Source of the DNA: Oidiodendron maius Zn | Taxonomy: Eukaryota; Ascomycota; Leotiomycetes; Myxotrichaceae | Assembly: GCA_000827325.1 (NCBI GenBank) | Contig: KN832875.1 | Span: 1,798,001 to 1,862,000, forward strand | Direction: 5' to 3' | Length of the DNA stretch: 64,000 nt | In this document: positions 32,600 through 43,961 of the stretch, one piece after another | Layout of the letters: each line of letters opens with the position of its first letter | How positions within the stretch are numbered: position 1 is the first letter of the stretch | Program-made: the position numbers and the translations under genes | Notes under the pieces: model-generated | Database searches by the model: none | What the model was told of the DNA's origin: nothing | What the model saw: only the letters and a program-made list of their open reading frames with translations

Positions 32600-33690
32600 G
32601 CTCAACCTTTTTGACTGCTTCAATTATCCCTTACTGCCTACTAATGCTTACTGATTTCTACTGGAATCATTTATATGATAAGGCCTTAGCTACCCGGAAT
32701 TGACTTAATCGGCCTGATTATATAATCTAACATACAGCTACTCCTACCCCCTCTTAGGTATTGAGCAGCTATATAATATCGATCCCTCCTCTATATATTA
32801 TATAGAGGCTCTACTAGTTGCCCTCCTTAAGAGGGTAGTGGCGGAGTATATAGTACAGGATTTCCTCCTCCTGCCTGTATTAGTAAACAGGGGACTTGAA
32901 CTCTGATACCCTGATCCAATACAGGAAGCTAGCTAGTCCTGTCTGACCTGTATAGAACTAGACTAAGGTTGAGCTCTCTGCCTTCTATAGATTCTAATGT
33001 AGCTTTAGGGTTATATAACCTAGTAATTGTCGAATAAGATCCTATTAAGCCTCTCTCCTCCCTCTCTTCCCTATTGCCTGTTGGTAGGCTTGGTTCTGCT
33101 CTATATCCCACCTCTATATCCACTTATATAGGATCTGTTTCTCCTCTATACGATCCCCCTGATCTATAGCTCTCTGTTACGCCCACTCCTTGCAGAGCTA
33201 TCCCTGTATCCTAGCTCTCTTGGCTACTCTTGATTTCAATCAGGCTCTGATTTCTGAACAGGCCTTTTTGATTGTATCGTATAAGCTAGAATCCTTAACT
33301 TCTCTCTGGAAGGCTGCAACCTGGCTGTTTAGGTATATATCTATTAGGGGAATATATGTCTCGACTTCCAGGCTTCAGATCGGGGTAGCCTTATAGGCTC
33401 CTGCTACTGTACAGAGGCAGCTGTTTTGGATGGGCTGTAGCAAGGGCATTAGCTTGCCCACTTTAGCCCCTTATAGGTTCCTCCAGACTGAGGCTCTCTA
33501 GGATATAGCTGGTCGTATAACCGCCATATATTTCTGTCTTGCTCTAAGGAAGGTTGCCCCCCAAGTGGAGGCTGTTACACTTTGTAAGGCATACTGTTGG
33601 ACAAGTGCCTTTTTCTTGACCTCCCGTGCGTGGGCTGCCCACTGGAGCTTGGTGTCTAGCCAGACCCCTAGGAAAAGGTTAATTTACTTA
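32600..33690 (-). mobile_element. Second Tad1-like LINE fragment, opposite strand
   Basis: Reading the minus strand from 33690 gives WLDTKLQWAAHAREVKKKAL, QYALQSVTASTWGATFLRAR-type text, then a tail matching the post-RT region of Tad1-like LINEs (AVIRPAIS..., IQKGLFRNQSLIEIKSSQES). TAG stops are frequent, as in the other copy, so it is also RIP-damaged. The left end is indistinct. An AT-rich tract (33680-33775) borders it on the right, next to the GT90 5' half. The head-on arrangement with the first LINE suggests two separate insertions or a rearrangement. Confidence 0.65.
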
Positions 33691-33885
33691 TTTACAATAA
33701 TAAAATTAATAAAATAAATAATATAGTCTAGCAAAAGGTATTTTAAAATATCTATTCCCTTTTAGATTAATATCTAGAGCGCGAGAGAGAGCGCGCCAAC
33801 ATTAGAGTTGTTGGCCTTAAATATGAAAAAGTTGGGACTAATTCGATATGCACATTTGCAACCGTTCCAATTCGATATTCGAGAA

Positions 33886-34637
33886 GATTGATGGGGCCAT
33901 GTCCAGAAGGAGAAGTGCGGCATCACCCAGTAGTTCTCGCCCGCGATATCCGGATGGTTTGAGCGCGAAAACGACCACGCGTCTAGCCGCGGGCTGTCTA
34001 TCACTGAGAACGCGAATGCCATGTCTGGGATGGGCTCTGGGGATGTGACCAGTGCGCGGTGGATCTGCTGGAGGACCGCATTCCGTTCCTGTTTCTGTCA
34101 GTACCGGCTCCTCATAGCTACATACGAGTGAGGAAGGCATACCCATTTCATAGCCTTAACGGGATGTCTATCCACAGATATCACATAAAGCTAGACGCCC
34201 CCTTACCATCAGCATCTTATTTACCCAAATAGGAATATAATCGACTTGGGACAACCCGCCAGGCGTCGAGACCTTACCTTCCCATCTTTAATCCTTCCCT
34301 GCACCATCCCCGTAGCATGACCCGATTTCTTCTGTAATTCAAACGGGCCTCTGGCAACTGCAGTCTCAATCTCCTTTGTCAGTCCCGGAAACACAGCGCT
34401 GCATTCCTCGGTCGTCATATCCAGCCTCTCGAACATCTCCGTATGCTTGCCCCGCATAGGATATCGCCCCTTACCCTCTAGCCATCCTGTCCCAAATAAT
34501 ATTCCCCTGAGCGCCGAATCAAAATGTGCAGGGAGTCCATAGTATATAACACAGATACCGAAAATAAGGGACGAGAAGAGTGTTAGGCGGGTGAGGCGAG
34601 TGACAACTCGTCTGCGAGGACGAGGTAACACACCCAT
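33886..34637 (-). pseudogene. GT90 (CAP10-like) glycosyltransferase, 5' half of a split gene
   Basis: Start ATG 34637 (MGVLPRPRRRVVTRLTRLTL) leads into a type II membrane anchor (FSSLIFGICVIYYGL). The luminal stem follows, with MTTEECSAVFPGLTKEIETA and GMVQGRIKDGK up to about 34263. After a poorly resolved intron or damaged segment, an exon from 34088 reads ERNAVLQQIHRALVTSPEPI, SFSRSNHPDIAGENYWVMPH and FSFWTWP. Family homology then stops at about 33886, just before the FIGT block found at 25433 on the same strand. Together the two halves cover nearly the whole family length once, in the right order. The open frame beginning at 34664 uses GTG and is not the real start. Confidence 0.75.
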
Positions 34638-35194
34638 GTGGATCGATGCAAGGTGCGAAAGCACTTCTCTTCTTTCACAAAAACTTAAGAGAGCATGGTA
34701 TCTTCATCGATTTTATCTGCAAGACTTTTCGCAATAAGGTGTCGTGTCCACTGGGGACACAGAGGGGTTGGTTGCGAGTCATATGCGGAGATGCAGAGGT
34801 GATGGTTGAATTGGAATAGGCTAAATGAATGGAAAATGCTTTTAATGAGATGTAAACACGTACTTTGACTTACCTTGTCTTATTCCCTGAAAATAATCCA
34901 ACTGAGACGGAATAATCAGCGGCGTGAGGGCCTGCGTGAAATTTTCGGAGGAGAGTGATTTGTTTAAGGGGGTCTGGGGTTTGTTCTCAGCCCTGTCACC
35001 AACATATCCATTCCAGAGGAGAAACGACGTTTTATACCCCCCGCAAAGCAAACCACTGGACCCAGAAAACTTATTGGCACCGTATCTATACTCCCTCAAT
35101 TTTATCTACTCATGTATCATTGCTGCATAATCCATATCAATTCCTCCCCCGCACTCCCCAACGCCGCATTCTTCTTCCCGTAATTTCCCTCACC
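34638..35194. other. Upstream region of the split GT90 gene
   Basis: About 560 bp without a gene, between the GT90 start and the end of the small zinc-binding protein gene. No distinctive repeat or element was seen. Confidence 0.4.
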
Positions 35195-35780
35195 TCATGC
35201 CCCAGGGAATTCCTTCGGCCAGCACTTCTCCTTGGGCCAGAGTTTCTGGTCGTGCGTCTCTGCGTGCACCTCCAACTGGCGGAGATTCGAGCTGACGATT
35301 TCTTTGCGGCAATTCGCGCACTGTTCGCGATTAGCCATATCTTGTACCCTCATCCTGTGTCCCCCTCTCTGGTCATGCATCATGCGCCTCAGCGCGGGAA
35401 GCAGCTCCCTCCTCTCCGTTCACTCTTCTTTCTCATTATTTTTGCTTCCTTTTCTCCTTTGAATAATGGACACGGGAATGTGCAATTCGTTTCGTGAGAG
35501 GAAGGATAAGATCATGCTTAAACCCAGGAACTCTCAAGGACGTACAATCGAAGTCGCCTTTGGCACCTTAACGGGTAAACCGTTTGCTTTGACGGGAGCT
35601 CGCGTCCCTGCAGCCTCGGCCTTGCGGTGCTCGCGCTGCACCTGTGTTCAACAAGGTGATTAGCAAATGAGCCTGCTCTTTGGAGCGGGGAATTGGGATT
35701 GGGAATGTGTAGGCGGGGCGGGGAGGGTGGGGACAGGGAAGGGGGCAGGGACGAACTCGTAGCTTCTTTGAGATAGGCAT
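35195..35780 (-). CDS. Small 4F5/At2g23090-like zinc-binding protein
   Basis: Three short exons: 35757-35780 (24 nt), 35546-35641 and 35195-35320, all phase 0, giving 81 residues. The protein is MPISKKLRVQREHRKAEAAG, then PVKANGLPVKVPKATSI. It ends in a C2H2-like unit CANCRKEI-x12-H-x3-H (QLEVHAETHDQKLWPKEKCW). This layout, a basic Ala/Lys-rich start followed by one zinc-finger-like hairpin, fits the small eukaryotic 4F5/At2g23090-related family, whose role is not well known. Introns of 115 and 225 nt hide it from ORF scans. The consistent phases and the conserved Cys/His spacing are the main support. Confidence 0.65.
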
Positions 35781-36657
35781 TTCGAAGCGTTTGGGACTTG
35801 CTTATAATGTGGTGGTTGGAGAAGTAAGAGTTTTAGAGGAGATACATATTTTTTTTGATCGCGCGTCGGAGGGGCGATATGGAGGTAAAGATTTAAGCGA
35901 ATACCTTCGCGGATGTGACATCCAAGGGTTCTCTTCACGATGGATTCACAAAAATTATCATGAAAGATCAAATATCATGGAAACCTTAGATTGGTCAATT
36001 AATTCCGTGAGTTCCATATACCCACTACTCATCGCGCAGGACTTAATGTGATGATCACCGCGCTTGCAACACTCCAGGTCCTCGGCACACGAACATCCTC
36101 TCTGCAGACATCCCCCAAATCAGAAGGGAGGTCTTCCATCTTCCACCCCCCTCTCTCTGCTCCAATGATGCTCCCATGATAAGCCATTTCAGTTCATCCC
36201 GAAAAAAAGTAGTAGAGATTTAGCAGAAAAAGACCCGTTTGTATCCCCCCACGCGCACAAAACAAAAATTCGAAGGGCGCCTCAAATATGTATTACAGAC
36301 GGTAATTCCTGACTGGGATCCCTCTAGTAGCATGTATCCCCATGATATGCGCTCGAGGGCTGGCCTAGTCACAAGTATACCAGATCCGGGCTTATTTTCG
36401 CTGTCCATGCGCTGCCCAGATGCAAGTCTCTCACTATGCTGTCATCATTTCCTCAAATTCGTAATAGCCGCAAGCTCGCTCCCGTGAGTTGGCTACTATT
36501 GTAGATTGAACATTACGCGTCGTCTCCTCCCGGACTGACGTGTTCGATGGGAACTCTGTCAAGGTTATGTGGCGACGGACATCCCCACCTGAGCTTCCCT
36601 TTCGCCGCAAAACATCAGTGTATGCCTTTGGAGACAGTGAACAGATCGCCATTGGCA
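35781..36657. other. Intergenic region
   Basis: About 0.9 kb upstream of the small zinc-binding gene and downstream of the PPZ phosphatase. Open frames such as 35791-36051 lack family features. Nothing else recognised. Confidence 0.4.
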
Positions 36658-38349
36658 TTAGACGCTCTGCGGGAACACCCCAGTGGGCGGCGGGCTATTA
36701 ACCATGCTATTCCGTTTGTTTCGGCTCTTCTTCATCTGGCTCTTCAGCGCGCTGGAGTCCAGGGGTTTGAGCAGCTCGAAGCTACAGAGGAGCTCCGTCG
36801 ACACGCTCATGACGGCGCCGTAGTTGTCGAATTCGCCACAGTAGTTGGGAGCAGAGAAAACCGTGACGAGGATGCGGTCCTCGAAGAACTCGTACCCATC
36901 CTCGACCACCATGTGTGCCCGACAGACCAGGTCGAAGTCGTGCCTAGCGAGGAACTCAGTGATAACCCTCTTGCCAAACGAGTAGCTCACGCCCCGCTCG
37001 CTAGTCTCCCAGTCCTTCTCCTGGTCGGCGGGATCGGCCCATAGTAGATCGTTCAACAGTCCGAAGTCCGGCACGTCCGTGGGTCTCGCAATGTGTCGGA
37101 TGTCGTCCATGTGGCTGAGGGCCGGCGACAGGCCGCCGTGAACGCAGAAAATCTTGCCAGCCACGATGGCAGCAATTGGTAGCTATGGCAGTTAGCGGAT
37201 GTTAAATCCGATCAGTATAGAGGGTCTTACGCAGTTGAATGTATCTACGAATGTCTTCCACACCTTAACATTACATCGTCGCTTGCATTCGTCGTAGAAG
37301 CCATACACCCTGGTGACGTTCGCACACTCGTGGTTACCACGCAGGAGGAAGAAGTTCTCGGGGTACTTGATCTTATAGCACATCAGGAGGAGGATCGTCT
37401 CCAGCGAGTTCTTTCCCCGGTCGACATAGTCCCCCAGGAAGAGAAAGTTTGAGGTAGGTGGGAACCCGCACATCTCAAACATGCGGATGAGGTCAGAGTA
37501 CTGCCCGTGGATGTCGCCCACGATCTTAACAGGTGCGTCCAGCTCAATAAGTGGCGGCTGATCCAGGAAGATTTCTCTCACGCGGGAGCAGATGGAATTA
37601 ATCTCGGCATTGCGCAGGCAGACGCCTTTGGTGCTTTTGCCCGCATATCCTGCATCGAGCAGACGTTTAATATAGTCGTCCACATCCGAGTCCTTCATCT
37701 CCAGCATGGCCACGCTGCTCGAGCCTGATGCCGTGGCTTCGTCTGGGGTGGGGATGGACAGCAGCGCATCCCGCTGGACTGGGTTGATCGTGTTTGGCGA
37801 CTTCACCAGGATAGACTGTCCCGGCCGCTGCAAGTGCGCATGGGGGTTGGTGCCCCCCGATGGAGGCTGGTCAGATACATGGTCGACCTCACCACTGCGC
37901 TGCGCGGCATCGACATCGTGGTGTCCTGCTCGCATCGAGGCTGACTGAATGGGGGACGGAGGGGGCTTCAGCTCGTCAAAGTTGATGTCTTCAAGGGCGT
38001 CTGGGCCTGGGGATCCGGGATCGAGCTGGGGCGAGTCGGGTGCCGCCATGCTTCCCTTGGACATCGCCGATCGGGCGCTTCTTCCTGACTTCACTGATGC
38101 TGCGTCCGACTTCTCCCCATTCGCGTCGCCATTCGGCAAGCCAACAGACGACCCTCGGGGACTGTCGGTCTTGTTGCCCGGGATCTTTGACCGCAGGGCG
38201 CCTCTGAACGATCTGGTGGATTCCTTTGTGTCCGCCTTGCTAAAGGAAGGGTAGCTCTGCAGATTGTCGAACTTATTCTCGAGGGAGGTCTGCGAGGCGC
38301 TGCTCTTGGGGGTGCCAGTCCCGGAGCCCTTGGAGGGTTGGTTGCCCAT
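36658..38349 (-). CDS. PPZ1: PPZ-type serine/threonine protein phosphatase
   Basis: Two exons, 37231-38349 and 36658-37182, phase 0, 547 residues. The start [17 protein letters not shown] is an N-myristoylation signal (Gly2, Ser6). Residues 1-215 are a Ser/Pro-rich disordered extension, and the rest is a PP1-like catalytic domain with every metallophosphatase motif: GDIHGQY, GDYVDRG, RGNHE, the HGGLSP loop and SAPNYCG. The myristoylated Ser-rich N-terminus plus a PP1-like domain is the fungal PPZ architecture. These enzymes act at the plasma membrane on potassium/sodium homeostasis and cell integrity, and are inhibited by Hal3-type proteins. The length fits filamentous fungi. Confidence 0.92.
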
Positions 38350-40555
38350 CTTGGCTTACGACTCCGGCCGTGGAGGGGACGTTGCAGATCAATGGCCGAC
38401 CAAGAGCTGTAGCATGTACGATTGCCCTCTTTCTATAGTGTCGCGCGTCGGGCGAAAGAGGCTGGCCTCGGAGATAGGAGTGCTGGTAGGTCCGCTGGTC
38501 GTGTTGGACGGCGCTGTGATTCACAGGGACCGGGTGTCGGCAGCGGAAGACTGAGATCGAGATGAGGGAAGGTTCTTGGCTGTAGATCGGAAGGGGGGCT
38601 TTGGAGCTCGTGAGGTGGAAGCTCGCAGGATTTAAGCGTGGGTGGAAGGAACTGATGTCGCGTGAAAGATTGGGAGTGAGGGCTGCACTGTACGGGTGAG
38701 TACGTTGGAGGGAGCGTGCGTTATTGGTTTCAGCGCAGTGGAGGCAGAGACGAGATTTTCGTGCACGGCGAGCGCCGGTCGTCTTCTCTGCTAGAGGAGT
38801 GTTGGTGATATCCCTGTGGGTATCGTGGGGTGGAGAGGAGACGTATGGTAGTCGAGATTGTGGTTTTGGCGTGGCAAAAGAGAGGTTGCAGCGCCAAGGA
38901 TGAGAGGGTCGATTATCCAGGCCGGTGCCGCATGAGGTAATGGGAACGAGGGCTGGGCGACCCAGACGGTGCGCGTCCGCTGGAGAGTTGCAGCGATGCA
39001 CAATGGAGAATATTTGGCCCTTCGCTCCTTTCTCCTTATCTTGCTCCCAGCTTTCGTGCGAGGTGGTGCCGGGCAATGGCGTGCGCCGAGCCTGTCAAAC
39101 CGTGGGGTTTGGGGATGAGACCTTGTCTGAGGAGCGCCAGCAATGCGGCCAAGGACAGAGTGAGACAGAGGTAATTGCGACGACCACGTCCTTTGGGTGG
39201 TGCGCGCGCGTGGGCCGTGCTGGAGGTTGAGGATAGATGGAAGAAGAAGAAGAGGAAGAAGAAGTAGACGACGTTCGACCAGAGCCGCTCGACGAGGTGA
39301 TGGGGCCAAAGCTCGTTTGGGGGTATGGGTAACGTCGTCACTACACAAAAGGTCTAGATCAAAGGATAATCCTGACCGCAGATGCGAGGGAGGGCTATCG
39401 ATAGGCCATGAGAGCATCTACTGGACGGCTGCTGGTAAGAAGCTGGGGCGGGATCTGCCTATGGGGGCCAAGAAAGCGGCTATGCCAGGTGGGATCATAT
39501 TCGCCGTGCGAAAGTTGAGTGCAGCCACAGGCATCGATGCCTGGCCAGGGAGCAAAGAGAGGGTACAGAATACTGTAAGATATCTGGCCCTGTGTCTTCT
39601 CCTTCTGTGATGGTACAGCAGGTGCAGGCTCACCGCCTCTCGGGATATCGTCCTCTTCTTCTCCTGGGATGTTAATCTCCTTCGCCGTACATAAAATAAG
39701 GGCCGTCCAAGCCACTCGGGGTACCTTTTCATCACTGCCAAAGCAGGTGTGGCCGCAGGTACCCTTGATGCCTCATACTACTGTACAACGCGGTACTGCA
39801 CCTACTGGCACCACTCCAGAAACATACTCCCACTCGGTCTGCTCACCACCGCCCTCTTTATATTGTTTTGCATATTCCTGCCTCACCCTCCACCCATATG
39901 ACCCATATGACACGGTCCTCCTCTTGATCCCCCAGCTCCGCCCTCACCTCCTCCGGCCTCTGCTCGCCCGCCAAGCCGTGCCCCGTGCATCACCACCCGC
40001 GCTCCTGGTGGTGGAGAGCGGAACACGCAGCGTGCCTGGTGAAACAATCCCCCTCAGCAAACATGTCAAACCAGGGCCGGAGACAAACTGTGGGTTTCGG
40101 GCCCATCCTGGCGCCAGTTAGTCGTTCGTCACATCTTCCACCGGCCTTCGACCCGCAGGGATGGCCATCCCTCCTAAGCCGTCTGGCGAGGCGCAGCCCG
40201 TTGACATGCACGCTCTGAACCATCCGCAGCAGCTCTCGACTCCAGCACTATCACCATCCAATGCCACGGTAGCAGATGGGTCGCAACTCCGCCATCTTTC
40301 CATCTCCCCCAGAATGCACTGTCACCAACGCGGCGATTGCGGTCCGGCTCATCTGGCAAAGGTATATGTGCCCGGCGGAACCTCCTCCCATCCCACTCCC
40401 CCATCAGGGCCGTCCCCGCGAACAACCATCGACTCTTGATGCGGCGCCCGTGATCCTTCCACAGCCAGCTCGGAACAGCTATCGCGGCCAGCTTTGATGG
40501 CCTCCGCTCCTTTGATATCTTGAATATCGTCCCTCTCTCTTCACCCGGCCTGCGG
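38350..40555. other. Long gene-poor region upstream of PPZ1
   Basis: About 2.2 kb, GC- and CT-rich near PPZ1. Several long antisense-looking frames (38273-39076, 38791-39417 minus) are low-complexity and without family features. The right part may hold 5' exons of the following membrane protein. One candidate is the plus-strand frame at 40161-40439, which could join by a 222-nt intron (donor after 40399, acceptor before AACAAGAACC at about 40602). I could not confirm it. Confidence 0.4.
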
Positions 40556-41722
40556 ATGCGAGCTCCCAGAATGCGAGTTACGCTGGTCCGTCCCCGCCAG
40601 AACAAGAACCAAGGCCTCTCGCTCGGGGCAGTTATCGGCATCTCTCTTGGGGCAGCGGCTGTGGTGGCCATCGCTCTCACCGTTGCCATCATGTTCTACC
40701 AACGCTTCCGACGCAACAAGGCGAGGAAACGCCAGAGTGCGCTGGACGAGACCATCGCCATGAGCGCGGTCCCTCCGCCCGCGTTAAACACCCAGTTCGC
40801 CGGCCGACCCTACGGGTCCAGGAACGCCCACGCACCCCCATCATCTACGATGCCGCCACACGCCCCAGGTCCAGCACCCCCTCGAGCTCCAGGACAGACG
40901 TCGCCGCGCGATCCTGAGGAGGCTCGGGTGTGGGCGGACTGGCTAGTCCAAACCGCACCCAAGCAGCCGAAACCCACGCTCGAGACGAATGTCAGTCGCC
41001 GGCCGCAGCTGAACACCAACAGCCCATGGTTAGAAGCAGAGCCCACCATCAGCGCCAGCGCCCTGCCAGAAGGGCGTGGGAGTCGCATCACCAACGTCGG
41101 CGCCGAGGATATGCGGTCCCCGATCGAGCTTGAGCTTGCGCAGGACTCTCAACTCGCACAGGCCCAGAGCCACATTCGAGCCACATCCGGACCACTCCCA
41201 GGTCCCTCCGCCATTCCCGCATCCCCTCCTCCGGACAGCAGGACATCTCTGCAACCTCCTGCCCGCATGATCAGTATCAAACGCAAGCCCATCCAGAGGC
41301 AAGATTCCGTCCCACAACAAGTCTCCGCCCCCAGCCCAACAACCGTCTCTCCACCTTCCGCCTCCCCTCAATCCTCCATCTCCAACCCGGTATCTTCTCG
41401 CCCGCCATCCTTACCCTACCCAGACTTCAATGTTCCCACGTCCCCGGACGAGCTCTTCATTCCTCAAGGCGTCACGGCCCTCCGGCCGATCTTCGAGCTC
41501 GGGAGTCCCATACCGGAAGAGGACGTCCCCGTACTGCTGGCGCGCGAAAGGGTGGAGATGCTCAGGCAGGAACGCGAAAGGCTGGAACGTATCCAGGAGT
41601 TGAAGATGTTGGAGGAGCGCGCGAGAAAAGACCTACGCGATGCCCAGAGGAGTAGTCTCGAGACGAAGAGAAGGAGTGCGGAGGCGCAGAGGAAGAATGC
41701 GGGTGGGAGTGGCAGGATGTGA
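40556..41722 (+). CDS. Single-pass membrane protein with long cytoplasmic tail
   Basis: An open frame with ATG 40556 (MRAPRMRVTLVRPRQNKNQG), followed at once by one transmembrane helix (LSLGAVIGISLGAAAVVAIA, then LTVAIMFY) and a stop-transfer RRNKARKR. About 330 cytoplasmic residues rich in Pro/Ser follow, ending in a charged helix (RERVEMLRQERERLERIQEL). The QNKNQGLSLG...VIGI juxtamembrane form is that of fungal Mid2/WSC-like surface proteins, which have an extracellular part encoded upstream. No signal peptide is visible from 40556, so the true 5' exons are probably missing from this call (see the region before it). Function unknown. Confidence 0.55.
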   Translation: MRAPRMRVTLVRPRQNKNQGLSLGAVIGISLGAAAVVAIALTVAIMFYQRFRRNKARKRQSALDETIAMSAVPPPALNTQFAGRPYGSRNAHAPPSSTMPPHAPGPAPPRAPGQTSPRDPEEARVWADWLVQTAPKQPKPTLETNVSRRPQLNTNSPWLEAEPTISASALPEGRGSRITNVGAEDMRSPIELELAQDSQLAQAQSHIRATSGPLPGPSAIPASPPPDSRTSLQPPARMISIKRKPIQRQDSVPQQVSAPSPTTVSPPSASPQSSISNPVSSRPPSLPYPDFNVPTSPDELFIPQGVTALRPIFELGSPIPEEDVPVLLARERVEMLRQERERLERIQELKMLEERARKDLRDAQRSSLETKRRSAEAQRKNAGGSGRM

Positions 41723-43961
41723 GCTTTGATGAAACGAAAGAGTTAAGAATGGAGAGGCATGCATTGGTGATGGGAGCAGGAGTCGTTTGTACGAAATACA
41801 CGATTTGCGAGACATTGCGATATATATACCCTTTTGTTTTTGCTTGTCTAATTTGTTGGACAGATAGCGGCAGCTCCCCTTACGGACATTTATTTTCTAA
41901 TGCCGTAGGATAGAAAATAGAGTGTTAGCCTTACAATAAAAAAATATCTTAGTTATCCATTGAACGGATTCTGGATTTCGCAAGCTCTCTGTTCGTGCAT
42001 GTGAGAGCTTGACAGAGCTATACAGCACCACTAGCTCCCTACAGGGAGATCCGTAAGATCAGATGGAACAGCGTACTGCACAATAAGTACCTGCGTGTGG
42101 TAGTATCATACAAGCACAGGCATGAAATTTGCCCTGCCACCCTCGCAATGCCTTCCGGACCAACAGCTATCGTACTTCAACCACTCCGCATGCCCTGCAT
42201 TGTCAATACCCTATCTAGGCGGGCATCCGAGAGCTCGAATGCGATGGTAGCGTAGCTTCCCCTTCCCGGCGCATCGCCAGCATCGCCTCAAGCATAAGCT
42301 TTTCCCTTTCCTAAGCTATATCCGTCGTTACCTAGAAATTTAAACTACGCGCCATGTCACCTCCGACCCTGTCTTCGCCTAGGGTAGGCCTACCACTATT
42401 TGCAATCTCCCCTCCAGCACTGCCGACTTCCTGGGCGTTTCCACCCCTTCCACAGTGTCCCCCCCCCCCCCCCTTCCATAGTGTTTCCCCCCCCCTTCCA
42501 CGCCGTCCCCACAATACCTCCGTATCTTACCCGAGATGCCCCCTATTCCAGTTATGTCCTCTCTCACCTCACTCCCAAAATCAATCTCCGCCAAGTTCGG
42601 TCATCCACACTCCTCAACACCGCCACAGCACAGCGCTGCACAAATGTAGCCATCAAATACGGAGGCACATTCCCCCTTTGGACCATCTCTCCTCCCTCTC
42701 CTTGTATGGCAACTTACCGTCGTGACGCTACATATAGAGCAGAGAATGAACACGCGCCGGAGATTACAAAGGGGCTACAGAGCCTACCTAACCTATCCCG
42801 CTGGCTTTTCCGGCGGGATCACTGGCGGTGGCGCAGCCTTGTCCAGTAACGTGGGTGAGGACGTTAGTCGGCTACATATGCACAAGCGTGCTTGTGGGAT
42901 TTTATACTAACACAACAATGAACCTGATTGTTGGTGTTTTGCTGAATGACTGCACGTTGCAAGTGCATGTGGTGCGGTGAGCTGCGCCGCTGAAGGAGTA
43001 AGTGCTTTGGGATTGTCACATCTCGTATAGACATTTGTTGAGCGAGATCACGGAGTGGAAGGGAAAATATATCCGGGATTGAGATGCTCAGCCTCGATTT
43101 CGGCCTAAGTTTCTGAGGGAAGTTGGCGCCGAGGTAGTGCATCACAAGTTGTGTATGAACTGTAGCATGTGGAGGTGGTTCAGCAGAATATTTCTCTACT
43201 TATATATCATACAAGCATCTTTACGCCTTGATTTTGTTGCATCTAAATATAGTTTTTGGCTAGAATTACACAGATACAGAGCTACTGTTACTAAACACTT
43301 TGCACGCATTTCAAGACCTCGTCTTCGTGCTCAAAGATGTTACCTTTGCATGCCCGACATTTTATATTGAAGACATTGTGAGTAATGAAGAAAATGACAA
43401 CCTCTTCATCATATTACGCCTCTTAATGCGCCCGCATCATGATTGTCAATACAAAACATCCTGGGATTATAAAGTGTGATTGGTCCACCAAGACCAGATG
43501 GTAGAGCCTTTGAGGCTGAAGAAGAAGAGAAAGCATTCAGCGTTATAGTTCAAGAATTTGGTTAGGATGAAGGTAACTAGCGCATGAAAAGAAACGATGA
43601 CTGACCATTTGCACCGCTAAGATGCATGCTGCGGCATGAGACAGAGAAAATGGGCTCGGCGTCTTCTATCTCCTCACCGTGTCCATGTGCTGTCCTCACG
43701 TTGTGCGGCGGTGAGTGCTGCACTGCCCTAATGCGCTTTGTTAGGTCGCGAGGCTGTCGACAAGGCTGCGATGGAAATGAGCCTCACATTCCCCTATCCT
43801 GCCAATTAACACCACGAAACCTTGAACGGTTCGCCTTGGAAAAAAAAGGCACCACATCTAGTATCCACTGGGGAGTCAGTCCGCCTGCAAAAATTCATAA
43901 ATATAGCATGGCTCCCTTCTGAGGATATTTTCATAGCACGCACAATCAACAACACATCAAG
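41723..43961. other. Intergenic region containing a C-run repeat
   Basis: About 2.2 kb without a convincing gene. The frame at 42354-42725 is Pro-rich only because of a C-rich repeat. The rest is AT-rich toward 43150-43600. No transposon signature was seen. Confidence 0.4.
42440..42510. repeat. C-homopolymer-containing imperfect tandem repeat
   Basis: Three imperfect units of about 25-28 bp, each CCTTCCAYRGTGT-like followed by a C run (15 C at 42459-42473, 9 C at 42487-42495). It is a slippage-prone, probably variable-number locus. Confidence 0.6.

Noticed and set aside
33777-33797. GAGCGCG repeat at the GT90/insert boundary as a target-site duplication
   Set aside because: The two short copies are direct repeats in a low-complexity GA/GC stretch, and no matching copy lies at the other boundary near 25433.
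38273-39417. Two long minus-strand frames upstream of PPZ1
   Set aside because: Low-complexity, Pro/Ser/Arg-rich text. The first overlaps the PPZ1 5' coding region out of frame, and nothing conserved was seen.
42354-42849. Pro-rich plus-strand frames of 123 and 149 codons
   Set aside because: They arise from C-rich tandem repeats; both frames are open over the same bases and neither has a family.
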